Positions 17,954 through 26,382 of a stretch of DNA of 64,000 bases are shown here, piece after piece. Within the stretch, counting starts at the first letter, position 1; each line of letters starts with the position of its first letter. Both the position numbers and the translations under genes were made by a program. The notes below the pieces were generated by a model that was not told the DNA's origin, made no database searches, and saw nothing but the letters and a program-made list of their open reading frames with translations. The stretch lies in the NCBI RefSeq assembly GCF_905220975.1, contig NZ_CAJNBK010000030.1, forward strand, positions 1 through 64,000, given 5' to 3'. The DNA is from Paraburkholderia haematera (GTDB taxonomy: Bacteria > Pseudomonadota > Gammaproteobacteria > Burkholderiales > Burkholderiaceae).

Positions 17954-18307
17954 TCACGTGCTTTTGGCTGGCCATTCTGTCAAGCGCTCGAGTCGTGCAT
18001 TCGGTTCGTCGACGCCGATCATCGTGGCCGTCCAGGCCCCGAAGCCCGCACCTGCCAACGTCAATGCGACGACGGCGCCGCCCGCAATGGCGAGCTCCGC
18101 GGGAGGGTACACCCGTGCCACGAGGCCGGGAAGCGCGCCGGTCGCAGCGCCGAGCGCCACGCCGCGTTCGAGCGAGTGCACGACGTCGCTGCTTTGCAGC
18201 AAGGATGCCTCGGGTCACTGTTCGAGTGCGACACGGTGATTCGCGAGGACATGGATATGTCGCGATGTGATCCGCGCCGGCAGCAAGTCGTCGTCCGCAC
18301 GTCGCAC
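17954..18307 (-). pseudogene. DUF1269-like membrane protein, nonsense and truncated
   Basis: The minus-strand frame from 18307 reads VRRADDDLLPARITSRHIHV, then an in-frame TGA at 18215-18217, then PEASLLQSSDVVHSLERGVALG and a glycine-rich membrane hairpin ending GVDEPNARLERLTEWPAKST. Family members run continuously through these motifs (RR..DDLL.ARI..RHIHVLA, LPEA..LQ..D.VHG, GV.VPN.RL). The usual first 15-20 residues and the C-terminal valine-rich end are missing. A single stop plus terminal losses indicates a decayed gene. The rest of 17924-18629 holds hairpins only. Confidence 0.7.
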
Positions 18308-18342
18308 ACGTGAACAGACCCTAAACACCCGGCGCCCTTGGG

Positions 18343-18384
18343 AGACGGCCGCCTCGGCAACCCATGCTGGAGGCGGCCGTTTTG
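18343..18384 (+). terminator. Terminator-like hairpin
   Basis: The arms acggccgcct (18345-18354) and aggcggccgt (18371-18380) are followed by ttt. It lies downstream of the permease and the DUF1269 remnant, with no obvious gene of its own. Confidence 0.6.
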
Positions 18385-18523
18385 CATTGCATCGCGGCAA
18401 GTGACTCCTCCATTCGCGCGATCCGTATATGGGGTGCGCTTCCCCCTGGCGCTGCCTTGCACGATGCAAAGGAGAGGACTACCTTTGCTTTAGGGCCGCT
18501 TGCAATTCACAGCGAAGCGGTTT

Positions 18524-18590
18524 TGGCAGAAGTGCCGGCGCAGGCAGTACGAAGTCCGGCAAGGCGGCACTTCTGCCAGGAGCCTTTTTT
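18524..18590 (+). terminator. Long perfect hairpin ahead of the oxidase operon
   Basis: The 14-base arms tggcagaagtgccg (18524-18537) and its exact complement (18565-18578) enclose 27 bases and are followed by cttttttg. It is 40 bases upstream of the first oxidase gene, so it is either a terminator insulating the operon or a leader element. Confidence 0.65.
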
Positions 18591-18629
18591 GTTAGCGGCT
18601 CCAGCGAATGACGCGCGGCGAGGTGGACT

Positions 18630-19778
18630 ATGGCGCTTGCGATTGCCCTGAGCCTGATCATCGTATTGGCGGTAGGGTTTCACTTTGCCAGTCCCTGGTG
18701 GATAACGCCGATCGCCTCGAACTGGGTGCGCATGGACGACATGCTGACGATCACGCTCGTCATCACCGGCGCGCTCTTCATCGCGATCAACCTGTTCATC
18801 GTGATCGCACTGGTGCGCTACCGCCACCGCAAGGGTCATCGCGCTGCTTACGAGCCGCACAACAAGCGGCTGGAATGGTGGTTGATCGGCCTGACCACTG
18901 TCGGCGTGGCAGCGTTGCTGGCACCGGGGCTCTTCGTCTACGCAGACTTCGTACGGCCGCCGCCCAACGTACTGCAGATGGAAGTGCTCGGCCAGCAATG
19001 GCAATGGCGCTTCCGCTTTGCCGGCCCCGGGGGCAAGCTGGGCACGACGGACGTGCGCTACGTCAGCAACGACAACCCCTTCGGCCTGAACCCCGGCGAC
19101 CCCAACGGCCGTGACAACTACCTGATCGAGACGCCCGAGCTACACCTGCCGCTCAACCGGCCGATCCAGGTCCTGACACGGTCGCTCGACGTGCTGCACG
19201 ACTTCTACGTACCGCCGTTCCGTGCGCGCATGAACATGGTGCCCGGCATGGTGACGACCTTCTGGTTCACGCCGACCAAGGCAGGGCGTTACGACATCCT
19301 GTGCGCGCAGCTTTGCGGTATCGGGCACTCCAACATGCGCGGCGTGGTGGTGGTGGAAGACGAAGCATCGTTCTCGCGCTGGCTCGCGCAGCAGAGCACG
19401 TTCGCGCAGCGGCAGCAGGCCAGGGTGCAGGCCGCACCCGCCGCTGCAGGCGGCAGCGCCCAGGCGCTCGCTGACCAGGGCAAGACGCTCGCAGGGGCCA
19501 AGGGCTGCTTCGCCTGCCATACCGTGGACGGCAGTCCGCGTGTGGGCCCCACCTGGAAGGGCCTGTACGGCAAGACCGAAACGATGGCCGACGGCAGTAC
19601 CGCGAAGGTGGACGAAGCCTATCTGCGCGCCTTTATCCGTAACCCGAAGGCCCGCGTCGTGGAGGGCTTCGCACCCATCATGCCGACCTTCGACCTGAGC
19701 GAGCAGGAGCTGACCGCGCTGGTGGCCTACATCGAATCGCAAGGCGGCCCGGCCGCCATCAGCGCAGCCAAACCCTAG
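18630..19778 (+). CDS. coxM: Cytochrome c oxidase subunit II with fused cytochrome c (CoxM-like)
   Basis: A 382-residue protein with two N-terminal membrane helices, a periplasmic cupredoxin domain and a C-terminal cytochrome c domain. The CuA ligands are visible as DVLHDFY and, near residue 225, CAQLCGIGHSNM. The haem motif CFACH lies near 293 and a downstream IMPTF gives the axial methionine. It accepts electrons from cytochrome c and passes them through CuA to subunit I. GAGGT sits before the ATG. The cytochrome fusion and gene order match CoxM of the coxMNOP oxidase. Confidence 0.88.
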   Translation: MALAIALSLIIVLAVGFHFASPWWITPIASNWVRMDDMLTITLVITGALFIAINLFIVIALVRYRHRKGHRAAYEPHNKRLEWWLIGLTTVGVAALLAPGLFVYADFVRPPPNVLQMEVLGQQWQWRFRFAGPGGKLGTTDVRYVSNDNPFGLNPGDPNGRDNYLIETPELHLPLNRPIQVLTRSLDVLHDFYVPPFRARMNMVPGMVTTFWFTPTKAGRYDILCAQLCGIGHSNMRGVVVVEDEASFSRWLAQQSTFAQRQQARVQAAPAAAGGSAQALADQGKTLAGAKGCFACHTVDGSPRVGPTWKGLYGKTETMADGSTAKVDEAYLRAFIRNPKARVVEGFAPIMPTFDLSEQELTALVAYIESQGGPAAISAAKP

Positions 19779-19791
19779 CGGAGCAGACGCA

Positions 19792-21549
19792 ATGCCCTAC
19801 GCGCACACCAACCACGCCCAGCAAAGCTTCTGGACCCGCTATGTCTGGAGCCAGGACCACAAGGTCATCGCGGTGCAGTATTCGCTGACGGCCATCGCCA
19901 TCGGCCTGGTCGGCCTTGTGCTGTCGGACCTGATGCGGTTGCAGCTCGGCTTTCCGGGCAAGTTCAGTTTCATCGACGCCAACCACTACTACCAGTTCGT
20001 CACCATGCACGGGATGATCATGGTGATCTACCTGCTGACGGCGCTGTTTCTGGGCGGCTTCGGCAATTACCTGATCCCGCTGATGCTGGGCGCGCGCGAC
20101 ATGGTGTTCCCGTTTCTCAACATGCTGAGCTACTGGGTCTACCTGCTGGCCGTGCTGGTGCTGGTGGCGAGCTTCTTCGTGCCAGGCGGGCCGACCGGCG
20201 CGGGCTGGACGCTGTATCCACCCCAGGCCATCCTGCCGGGCACGCCGGGCGCGGAATGGGGCATCGTGTTGATGCTGGTGTCGCTGGCGATCTTCATTGT
20301 CGCGGCAACGATGGGCGGTTTGAATTACGTCACCACCACGCTGCAGGCGCGTACGCGCGGCATGACGCTCATGCGCATGCCGCTCACGGTGTGGGGCATC
20401 TTCATCGCGACCATCCTGGCACTGCTGGCGTTTCCGGCGCTGTTCGTGTCGGCGGTGATGATGCTACTCGACAGGACACTCGGCACCAGTTTCTTCATAC
20501 CGGCCGTGGTGTCGATGGGGCAGCCGCTCAAGCATGCCGGCGGCAGCCCGCTGCTGTTCCAGCACCTGTTCTGGTTCTTCGGGCATCCGGAGGTCTACAT
20601 CGTCGCGCTGCCGGCCTTTGGCATTGCGTCGGACCTCATCAGCACGCACGCGCGCAAGAGCATCTTCGGCTACAAGATGATGGTGTGGGCCATCATCGTC
20701 ATCGGTGCGCTGAGCTTCGTGGTCTGGGCGCACCACATGTTCATCGCCGGCATGAATCCGTACTTCGGCTTCTTCTTTGCCACCACCACGCTCATCATCG
20801 CCATCCCGACTGCCCTCAAGGTCTACAACTGGGTGCTGACGCTGTGGCGCGGCGATATCCACCTGACCGTGCCGATGCTGTTTGCCATCGGATTCATCAG
20901 CACTTTCGTCCTGGGTGGGCTGACCGGGCTCTTTCTCGGCAACGTGAGCGTGGACATTCCGCTGTCGAATACGTACTTCGTGGTGGCGCACTTCCATATG
21001 GTGATGGCCGTGTCGCCGATCCTGGTGGTGTTTGGCGGCATCTACCACTGGTATCCGAAGGTGACGGGCCGCATGCTCAACGACACGCTCGGGCGCGCGC
21101 ACTTCTGGGTCACCTTCCTCGGCACCTATGCGATCTACTTCCCGATGCACTATCTCGGCATCCTGGGCATGCCGCGGCGGTATTACGCGTATGAGGGCTA
21201 CAGCTTCATTCCATCTTCGGCGCAGACACTCAACACGTTCATCACCGTCATTGCGCTGATCGTTGCAGTGGCGCAGTTGCTGTTCCTGTACAACCTGGCG
21301 TGGAGCCTGGTGCGCGGCAAGCGTGCCGACAGCAACCCTTGGCGGGCCACCACGCTGGAATGGCAGACGCCGCAAACGCCGCCAGTGCATGGCAACTGGG
21401 GCGCCGTACTGCCCGTCGTTTACCGCGGGGCCTACGAATACAGCCCGCCGGGGCAGGAGGAAGACTTCGTCCCGCAAAACCAGCCGCCTGCGACGGCGCC
21501 TGAACCGGCCGCCCACCCGACGCTTCAACCCGGCGAGGCACGCGAATGA
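19792..21549 (+). CDS. coxN: Cytochrome c oxidase subunit I (CoxN-like)
   Basis: A 585-residue heme-copper oxidase subunit I with about 12 helices. Visible landmarks are the low-spin haem ligand region FVTMHGMIMV, the CuB/Tyr motif FWFFGHPEVYIVALPAFG, the following WAHHMF pair and the haem ligand segment VVAHFHMVM. GHPEVY indicates a type A oxidase with the cross-linked His-Tyr. It reduces oxygen and pumps protons in the inner membrane. Its stop overlaps the next start by four bases. Confidence 0.92.
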   Translation: MPYAHTNHAQQSFWTRYVWSQDHKVIAVQYSLTAIAIGLVGLVLSDLMRLQLGFPGKFSFIDANHYYQFVTMHGMIMVIYLLTALFLGGFGNYLIPLMLGARDMVFPFLNMLSYWVYLLAVLVLVASFFVPGGPTGAGWTLYPPQAILPGTPGAEWGIVLMLVSLAIFIVAATMGGLNYVTTTLQARTRGMTLMRMPLTVWGIFIATILALLAFPALFVSAVMMLLDRTLGTSFFIPAVVSMGQPLKHAGGSPLLFQHLFWFFGHPEVYIVALPAFGIASDLISTHARKSIFGYKMMVWAIIVIGALSFVVWAHHMFIAGMNPYFGFFFATTTLIIAIPTALKVYNWVLTLWRGDIHLTVPMLFAIGFISTFVLGGLTGLFLGNVSVDIPLSNTYFVVAHFHMVMAVSPILVVFGGIYHWYPKVTGRMLNDTLGRAHFWVTFLGTYAIYFPMHYLGILGMPRRYYAYEGYSFIPSSAQTLNTFITVIALIVAVAQLLFLYNLAWSLVRGKRADSNPWRATTLEWQTPQTPPVHGNWGAVLPVVYRGAYEYSPPGQEEDFVPQNQPPATAPEPAAHPTLQPGEARE

Positions 21550-22157
21550 CCACATTGCCCCGCTCCTTCGTTCCTGACACGCCACCTGTCTCGCCGAATG
21601 CGAGCCGCATCGGCCTGATCGTCTTCATGGCGGTGGCAACGGCATTGTTTTCACTGCTGCTGTTCGCCTATGCAATGCGTATGCGCGAGCCCGACTGGCA
21701 GCCGATCCCGCATCCGGCGCTGCTGTGGTGGAACACCGGCGCGCTGGTGCTGGCAAGCATTGCCATGCAGCGTGCCCGGCAGATTACCTTACACCGCGCG
21801 GTGTGGCTGGTGTCCAGCGGTGTGCTGGCGGCCGTGTTCGTGATCGGACAACTGACCGTCTGGCGCACGCTGTCGGCGGCCGGGGAGACCGTCACCGTCA
21901 ATCCTTCCAATAGCTTCCTCTACCTGCTCACCGGCCTGCACGGGTTGCATGTGCTGGGCGGGCTGGTGGCCTGGGCCGTGACGATCGCGCTTCTCCAGCG
22001 AGCGGACCCCTTCCGAGCCCACCGCGCCATCGCGCTTTGCGCCATCTACTGGCATTTCCTGCTGGCCGTCTGGCTCGTGCTGCTGGCGGCGATGTGGTGG
22101 ATCACCCCTGAGTTCGTCGCCGCCATCTGCGGGCCGCCGTATGGAGCCGCGCCATGA
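21546..22157 (+). CDS. coxO: Cytochrome c oxidase subunit III, first copy (CoxO-like)
   Basis: A 203-residue, five-helix subunit III relative; the motif SFLYLLTGLHGLHVLGGLVAW and the end AIYWHFLLAVWLVLLAAMWW are typical of the family. It is much shorter than the seven-helix CtaE form. It overlaps the genes on both sides by four bases. Two adjacent subunit III genes are a feature of the coxMNOP group. Confidence 0.85.
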   Translation: MTTLPRSFVPDTPPVSPNASRIGLIVFMAVATALFSLLLFAYAMRMREPDWQPIPHPALLWWNTGALVLASIAMQRARQITLHRAVWLVSSGVLAAVFVIGQLTVWRTLSAAGETVTVNPSNSFLYLLTGLHGLHVLGGLVAWAVTIALLQRADPFRAHRAIALCAIYWHFLLAVWLVLLAAMWWITPEFVAAICGPPYGAAP

Positions 22158-22870
22158 CTACGCCCACGCTCCCCACCGAATCCGCTGCCACCACTGCCAC
22201 CACGCCCACCGACGCCGGGCCTGACGGCTGGCGCGGCATCGTCACGGACTGGTCGGCCGACCGCGAAGCCTTCAAGGTGCCGTGGGGCAAGGCGATGATG
22301 TGGATCTTCCTGCTATCGGACACCTTCATCTTCAGCAGTTTCCTGATCGGCTACATGACGGTGCGCATGTCGACCACGGTGCCGTGGCCGGACACTTCCA
22401 AGGTGTTCGGGCTCACTGTGGGCGGCGTGGATGTGCCCTTGCTGCTGATCGCCATCATGACGTTCACCCTGATCACCAGCAGCGGCACCATGGCGATGGC
22501 CGTCAACTTTGGCTACCGCCGCAACGCAAAGCGCGCCGCCGTACTGTTGCTGGCGACCGCGCTGCTGGGCGCGACCTTCGTGTCGATGCAGGCCTTCGAA
22601 TGGACCAAGCTGATCGTCCATGAAGGTATCCGCCCGTGGGGCAACCCGGTGGGCGCGGCGCAGTTTGGCGCGTGCTTCTTCATGATCACCGGGTTCCACG
22701 GCTTTCACGTTAGCTGCGGTGTGATCTACCTGCTGCTGATCGCACGCAAGATCCTGCAGCCGGGGTTCACCGAGCACGGCAACTTCCAGATCGTCGAGAT
22801 TGCCGGCTTGTACTGGCACTTCGTCGACCTGGTGTGGGTGTTCATCTTTGCGCTGTTCTATTTGTGGTGA
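22154..22870 (+). CDS. coxP: Cytochrome c oxidase subunit III, second copy (CoxP-like)
   Basis: A 238-residue subunit III protein with about five helices. Motifs include GKAMMWIFLLSDTFIFSSFL, AFEWTKLI, FFMITGFHGFHVSCGVIYL and the C-terminal AGLYWHFVDLVWVFIFALFY. The first 35 residues are threonine- and proline-rich. The ATG overlaps the previous stop. It stabilises subunit I; why two different subunit III proteins are kept is not known. Confidence 0.88.
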   Translation: MTTPTLPTESAATTATTPTDAGPDGWRGIVTDWSADREAFKVPWGKAMMWIFLLSDTFIFSSFLIGYMTVRMSTTVPWPDTSKVFGLTVGGVDVPLLLIAIMTFTLITSSGTMAMAVNFGYRRNAKRAAVLLLATALLGATFVSMQAFEWTKLIVHEGIRPWGNPVGAAQFGACFFMITGFHGFHVSCGVIYLLLIARKILQPGFTEHGNFQIVEIAGLYWHFVDLVWVFIFALFYLW

Positions 22871-22878
22871 GGCAGACC

Positions 22879-23220
22879 ATGGACCACACCGATCCCGCCC
22901 ATCGACCCGACGCCGCGCACGGCCAGCAGCATCCGATCGGCATCTATCTGAAGATCTGGGCCCTGCTGTTCGTACTGAGCACGATGTCGTACATGGTGGA
23001 TTACTTTCACGTGCAGGGCGTGCTGCGCTGGACGCTGATCGTCGTGTTGATGATCGCCAAGGCCGGGCTGATCGTGTCGATTTTCATGCACATGATGTGG
23101 GAGCGGCTGGCGCTGGTGTACGCCATCCTGATACCGCCCTTGGGCCTGCTGGTGCTGATGGTGCTGATGGCTGCCGAAGCGCATCACACCTTCGGCATGC
23201 GGGAACTCTTCTTCCACTGA
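22879..23220 (+). CDS. Cytochrome c oxidase subunit IV-like protein
   Basis: A 113-residue protein starting at MDHTDPAHRPDAAH, eight bases after the coxP stop. It has a histidine-rich N-terminal tail, then three hydrophobic helices with LKIWALLFVLSTMSYMVD and IVSIFMHMMWERL, the pattern of bacterial COX4_pro subunits. It is the last gene of the oxidase operon; a terminator follows at 23321. Confidence 0.8.
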   Translation: MDHTDPAHRPDAAHGQQHPIGIYLKIWALLFVLSTMSYMVDYFHVQGVLRWTLIVVLMIAKAGLIVSIFMHMMWERLALVYAILIPPLGLLVLMVLMAAEAHHTFGMRELFFH

Positions 23221-23320
23221 TGGAGATGCGGAGTTAATGAAGTCGAAGGCCATAGAACGCAGCAGCGGGGTTCATGGATCTATCTGCATGGGGTGTGCGT
23301 GGAACGCACCGCTCTGAATA

Positions 23321-23353
23321 CAAAACGACCCGACAAATGCCGGGCCGTTTTTG
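23321..23353 (+). terminator. Terminator after the oxidase operon
   Basis: The arms aaaacg-a-cccg and cggg-c-cgtttt flank a short loop and are followed by a T run. It ends the coxM-to-subunit IV transcript and may also serve the convergent gene at 23396. Confidence 0.8.
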
Positions 23354-23395
23354 TTTCCTGGCTCGCTGAAAATCTCGACGAAAAACACCTGCAAA

Positions 23396-23953
23396 TCAGG
23401 CGTGCTTTTCACTGAATTCGTTGAGCGGCACAGGCTGCGCGAGCGGATCGAAGTCGGCCCACCGCCCTTGTTGCCAGCGGCCGGTCGCGCGTTCGATCGC
23501 CGCGCCTCCCGCATCGCGCAGCACGCGTGCGGCGTCCAACTGGCTGTCCGGCGACACGTGTACGGCCACCAGCACGCCGGAATCACGGGTTTCTTCGTCG
23601 CTGGCTTCATGCGTGCGCATCATCGCGCCGACCAATGAACCGACATACGCACTTACCCCGGCCGCGATCAGCGACATGATAAGCGGCGCCGAAAACGCCG
23701 CGAAGATCCCGACGCCGACCACGGCGCCAACCGCTGCGCCAATCGTGATGCCCATCTCGGCACCCTTCGGCGCCTCCCTCGCGTTTGCGTCGGCGCTGAT
23801 ATCGCCGCCGGGTCGAAAACGTGCGTGCTGGCCGATCGGATTGACGAAAAACAGTGTGACGTCCTCCTCGACAAAACCGGCATTGAAGAGTCGTTGCGCC
23901 GCGTCTTCAGCGGCGGGGAAAGTCGTAAAGCGTGCTGCGACGATGAGTGACAT
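23396..23953 (-). CDS. Glycine-zipper membrane protein, unknown function
   Basis: A 185-residue protein. The start at MSLIVAARFT is fixed by a strong GGAGG five bases upstream. An alpha/beta N-terminal domain (residues 1-60) is followed by two glycine/alanine-rich membrane segments around 69-112 and a C-terminal domain with VLVAVHVSPDSQLDAARVLRDAGG. The layout, a glycine-zipper hairpin between ferredoxin-like halves, resembles DUF1269 and general-stress membrane proteins. Function unknown; it may alter membranes under stress. Confidence 0.7.
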   Translation of the reverse strand: MSLIVAARFTTFPAAEDAAQRLFNAGFVEEDVTLFFVNPIGQHARFRPGGDISADANAREAPKGAEMGITIGAAVGAVVGVGIFAAFSAPLIMSLIAAGVSAYVGSLVGAMMRTHEASDEETRDSGVLVAVHVSPDSQLDAARVLRDAGGAAIERATGRWQQGRWADFDPLAQPVPLNEFSEKHA

Positions 23954-24147
23954 GTGTCCTCCTTCCATCGTTGACTAGCGGTTGCAGACTATGCCGCCCC
24001 ACCTTACCCGCGCCGAGACAGAGATGCATGCGGTGGCACGCGCCGGGACTATGCCGTGGTGCCGCGATCGGGTTCCATGCCGTCCACGCTGAACGGTCCG
24101 CTATGTAACATTACTCCTTTGCCGCCGTTCTGGTCGATCGCTTGCAC

Positions 24148-24360
24148 TCATGGCGAACCCTTCATTGCGCCAGCGAGTTGCCGCGCCGTCGCGAGGTGAG
24201 GTTTGATGGTCGGCAACGCGTGCGTGCCTGCGGCCTTCAATTGCGCATCGTCGGCCTTGACGAAAGCCTGGGCCTGCGGCAGCAACCGGATCGTGTCGGC
24301 GTTCACCTCGCCGCCTGGTAGAACGTCTGCATCGAAGCCGTCGACGGCGAGCACCGCCAC
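24148..24360 (-). pseudogene. Possible DUF4142-type remnant
   Basis: The 70-codon frame ends with QAFVKADDAQLKAAGTHALP and TIKPHLATARQLAGA, which resemble the C-terminal helix pair of DUF4142 periplasmic proteins (..tLPtl..HL..A). No signal peptide, ribosome site or N-terminal domain is present upstream, so only the 3' end survives if the reading is right. Apart from it, 23954-24518 shows no other gene. Confidence 0.4.
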
Positions 24361-24518
24361 CTCCCGTTCAGACTGTTAGCCATGCGTTTACTGTTCATCA
24401 CGCCACGTCGTCGCCAGAACGAGGATCATCCGTCGGGGTGGCGATAGCCATGCGGCGCTATCAGTCCCGCGAGCTGGAGTACTAGAATGAATTATCCGAA
24501 TCAATCGGGAGAGAAATT

Positions 24519-25052
24519 GTGGAACTTCACATGGATTCCCATCATTTCACACACGGCCATCCTGACTGGCGGGCAGCCGTGCTGGCAGGCGTCATCGCGG
24601 GCGTTGTGTTCCTGGCGTTAGGGGTTGTCCTGATGGCACTGATGACGGGCGCAAGTCTGCTGGAGCCCCCGCGTATGGTCGCCGCGATCATGCTGGGACG
24701 AGGTGCATTGCAATCGCCGCAAGCATTCTCAATTGGCATCGTGCTCGCGGCCTTTGTGGCGCATTTTGCCCTTGCCATCGTATTCGCGCTTGTCCTCGGT
24801 CTGATCATGACGTCATTCAACCTTGACTCGAGCATGGGGATGGCTTCACTGGCGGGTGGCGCTTTCGCTGCAGCCGTTTATGTGATTAATTTCTACGGCA
24901 TGACACAGTTTTTTCCGTGGTTCGCAGAAGCACGCAACGGGGCCAGCCTGTTCGCTCACATCGTCTTCGGTATCGTGGCGGCGAACATGTACATGAGACT
25001 GGAGCGCAACACATCCCGCGGGGTCAAGGCGGACGCGGGCGGCCCATCGTAG
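24519..25052 (+). CDS. Four-helix membrane protein, unknown function
   Basis: A 177-residue protein with four hydrophobic segments (about 18-43, 70-97, 104-125 and 138-160) and a histidine-rich N-terminus (DSHHFTHGHPDW). GTG at 24519 is chosen because GGGAGA lies seven bases upstream; the ATG four codons later is too far from it. I do not recognise the family. It sits between the oxidase operon and a DUF2244 protein and may belong to the same respiratory block. Confidence 0.6.
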   Translation: MELHMDSHHFTHGHPDWRAAVLAGVIAGVVFLALGVVLMALMTGASLLEPPRMVAAIMLGRGALQSPQAFSIGIVLAAFVAHFALAIVFALVLGLIMTSFNLDSSMGMASLAGGAFAAAVYVINFYGMTQFFPWFAEARNGASLFAHIVFGIVAANMYMRLERNTSRGVKADAGGPS

Positions 25053-25110
25053 TCCGGTGCCGGGTTGATCGACCGGTCTCCGGAGCAGAAAAGGCTCGCC
25101 GCGCAACAAC

Positions 25111-25614
25111 ATGATGTACGCATACTTCAGGCGGTCGTACGGGCCTGGCTCTTTCGACGGCGAGGGAGGTGTGCCGAGCCGCGAGTGGCGCATCAAGCGC
25201 AACTGCTCCCTCACGCCGCGGCAGTCGCTCGCCGCGACCGTGTTCCTCATGGCGCTCGACCTCGCGATCGGCGTGGTAGTGGCATTCGCATTCGGCGCGT
25301 GGCTCACGCTGCTCTTCTCGATGCTTTGCGCCGTGGCCGTCGGCATCGCCTTTATCGTCTACTCCAGGCACGCGACGGACGGCGAGGTGCTGACGTTCGC
25401 GCCGCCGTTCGTGATCGTCGAAGTACACGAGCGCGGACGCCGCACGACGCATCGGATGAATGCTGCCCGCTTGGCCGTGTCTTTCGGCGACAGCGATGGC
25501 GCCGTCTACCTTTGCGACGGCTGGCAGCGTATTCCCGTCGGACGGCAACTGCCTGCCGCCGCCCGCGCGGAGTTCGTGCGTCAATTGCGCCGCTTTATCG
25601 TGGCCGACTGTTGA
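25111..25614 (+). CDS. DUF2244 domain membrane protein
   Basis: A 167-residue protein with the DUF2244 layout: an N-terminal KRNCSLTPRQSLAATVFLMA, two membrane helices (about 41-80) and a cytoplasmic beta-rich domain with VIVEVHERGRRTTHRMNAAR. DUF2244 genes are often found near cytochrome oxidase genes in proteobacteria, which fits the coxMNOP-like operon 2 kb upstream. Role unknown. The first 20 residues are unusual and the true start could be further in. Confidence 0.7.
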   Translation: MMYAYFRRSYGPGSFDGEGGVPSREWRIKRNCSLTPRQSLAATVFLMALDLAIGVVVAFAFGAWLTLLFSMLCAVAVGIAFIVYSRHATDGEVLTFAPPFVIVEVHERGRRTTHRMNAARLAVSFGDSDGAVYLCDGWQRIPVGRQLPAAARAEFVRQLRRFIVADC

Positions 25615-25841
25615 TCTGCCGGCCGATGATCGCCCGGCATGTCTGATCGGCCGCACAGCGACACGCCGAGCGCCCCGACGATGCCGGTGCCGCACTCGAT
25701 GCTCACGCCAATGATCGGCGCCACGATGGTGGCGCCGAGCGCGCCCATACAAAGATTGCCGCGCCCAGCAGCGGATAAAGCGCGTCGGGGTAGGCGATTG
25801 ACTCAAACCCTCCCATCACCAAATGCAAACGGAAGGTCGTC

Positions 25842-26123
25842 ATGCCCGCATCGAAGACTTACACGAAAGCGCAATGAGACGAGTTTGCCCGACGGCTCGA
25901 TGCACTAACGGAAAAACCGCCATCGGAACAGCGCGTTACCGTGTGCGATGCAATGCCGAAGTTTCGCGCACATATCAATGCAGCTCGTGCAAAGGGGTAG
26001 TCGCTTGAGCGCCTGATCGATCAGGCGAAGGAAGCAGGTATGGATATATCGGCCAGTGCGCTTCGCTACGCGCTCCAGGATACGACGAAACGAAGAACGC
26101 AAACCCGGATCGCTAGGGAATAA
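25842..26123 (+). pseudogene. Small gene with two nonsense codons
   Basis: A continuous 93-codon frame after GGAAGG and ATG reads MPASKTYTKAQ, TGA (25875-25877), DEFARRLDALTEKP, then MPKFRAHINAARAKG, TAG (25998-26000), SLERLIDQAKEAGMDISAS, ending in TAA. Both stops sit where tryptophan (TGG) would fit well, as in AQ-W-DEFARRL and AKG-W-SLERLI, so single G-to-A changes explain each. It looks like a helical plasmid- or phage-type accessory protein; no function is assigned. It abuts the tRNA-Leu terminator. The rest of 25615-26191 has only broken hydrophobic frames on the minus strand (25640-25800). Confidence 0.65.
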
Positions 26124-26157
26124 AAAAACCCCGTAAGACATTGATCTTACGGGGTTT
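26121..26157 (-). terminator. Terminator of tRNA-Leu
   Basis: The arms aaaccccgtaag and cttacggggttt enclose eight bases. On the minus strand a run of seven T follows, 35 bases after the tRNA end. Confidence 0.88.
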
Positions 26158-26191
26158 CTCGGAATACTTCGGTTTTTGCCGGACCATCTGA

Positions 26192-26277
26192 TGGTGCCCA
26201 GGGCCGGAATCGAACCGGCACGCCTTGCGGCGGGGGATTTTGAGTCCCCTGCGTCTACCAATTTCACCACCTGGGCA
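26192..26277 (-). tRNA. tRNA-Leu (anticodon CAA)
   Basis: On the minus strand the acceptor arms TGCCCAGG and CCTGGGCA pair, the D-arm is leucine-type, the anticodon stem GGGGA/TCCCC encloses CTCAAAA (anticodon CAA), a long variable arm follows, then GGTTCGATTCC and an encoded CCA. It reads UUG codons. Confidence 0.97.
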
Positions 26278-26382
26278 GGTCCTGCAGCACACGTGCCAGA
26301 GTACGGCGCGCGGCGAAGACGCAGATTATGGCGGAAAATTCGACGGCGGGCAAGCCGCCTGCCTTCTTCACCCGTCCGGCTC

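Noticed and set aside
20464..21585. 373-residue minus-strand frame
   Set aside because: Antisense of the oxidase subunit I gene.
25640..25800. Membrane protein gene on the minus strand
   Set aside because: Hydrophobic stretches appear in two different frames with stops between; too short to name a family.
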